Notes under the pieces: generated by a model | The model's database searches: none | The model's input: the letters and a program-made list of their open reading frames with translations, nothing else | What the model was told of the DNA's origin: nothing | Position numbers and translations under genes: made by a program | Assembly (NCBI GenBank): GCA_003564135.1 | Contig: PWNZ01000014.1 | Location: 1-49,161, forward strand | Reading direction: 5' to 3' | Source of the DNA: Candidatus Cloacimonadota bacterium | Lineage (GTDB): Bacteria; Cloacimonadota; Cloacimonadia; Cloacimonadales; PWNZ01 | Length of the DNA stretch: 49,161 nt | In this document: positions 49,126 to 49,161 of the stretch, in pieces | Layout: each line of letters starts with the position of its first letter | Numbering within the stretch: position 1 is the first letter of the stretch

Positions 49126-49161
49126 GACCTTATGGATCATATTCGTCTTTTTTTTGCAGCA
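49126..49161. repeat. Dispersed repeat, copy 3 (ACCTTAT type), cut by window end
   Basis: ACCTTATGGATCATATTCGT plus a T-run and GCAGCA, similar to 45080-45114. It continues beyond the window. Confidence 0.55.

Larger units (their letters stand above)
48088..49161. other. Repeat-rich DNA upstream of the metal importer, no supported gene
   Basis: A gap over 1 kb, much longer than others here. It holds at least six different repeat types (listed separately). Open frames in it cross the repeats and show no protein-like character, except possibly one minus-strand frame near 48904-49092 discussed in findings. The importer promoter must lie near 48100-48150, but I could not define it. Confidence 0.6.

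Overview
This AT-rich window reads as a chromosomal piece of a Gram-negative, anaerobic, amino-acid-fermenting bacterium of the FCB superphylum, most likely Candidatus Cloacimonadota. The placement is inferred from gene content and protein style; no database was searched. Outer-membrane biogenesis genes (LptE-like, LolA-like, LpxK, beta-barrels), a secreted protein with a type IX/FlgD-like C-terminal sorting domain, an AdoCbl-dependent lysine 5,6-aminomutase and excisionase-HTH/PTS-EIIA fusions all fit. Nearly all of the DNA is housekeeping, and I see no phage, integrated plasmid, transposase or CRISPR array.

Layout. 1-1605: rpoD, entered part-way, with an in-frame TAA at 145-147. 1699-1774: tRNA-Met. 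1956-5333: PLP-homeostasis protein, then a lipid/envelope group (PlsY-like, GNAT-like, PAP2). 5369-10777: a beta-barrel protein, a BatA-like vWA membrane protein and SppA fused to a beta-barrel-like N-terminus. Then come a strong terminator and a perfect parS site. 10934-12070 (minus): HTH-EIIA fusion and purE. 12178-18618: lptE, pseudouridine synthase, ychF (split by an in-frame TAA), ftsK, lolA, manC. 18827-20842: nadC, CT398-like zinc-ribbon protein and RNase P RNA. 21388-25395: lysine 5,6-aminomutase (kamD, kamE) and an acetoacetate/butyrate-type CoA-transferase pair. 25441-31225: glyQ without glyS, an unknown conserved protein, and a heterodimeric ABC exporter. 31285-38708: btuR, lemA, lpxK, a secreted multidomain protein and clpB. 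39050-43778 (minus): nif3, recX, recA, thpR, adenosine-specific kinase, Mth938-like and rpmB. 43888-45057 (minus): two paralogous small membrane proteins. 45559-48087 (minus): a znuABC-type metal importer, flanked on both sides by repeat-rich DNA (45080-45510 and 48310-49161).

How the genes fit together. KamDE needs adenosylcobalamin and PLP; BtuR makes the former, and the PLP-homeostasis protein is about 20 kb away. The AtoDA-type transferase would serve the acyl-CoA end of lysine fermentation, although the intermediate enzymes are not here. LptE, LolA, LpxK, SppA and the barrels serve envelope assembly. rpoD, recA/recX, ftsK and parS serve the chromosome; parS suggests, but does not prove, proximity to the replication origin.

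The most striking observations are two in-frame TAA codons in essential or near-universal genes (rpoD and ychF), both where the family normally has glutamate and both one G-to-T change from GAA; the perfect parS site; and families of small hairpin repeats with compensating stem changes around the metal importer.
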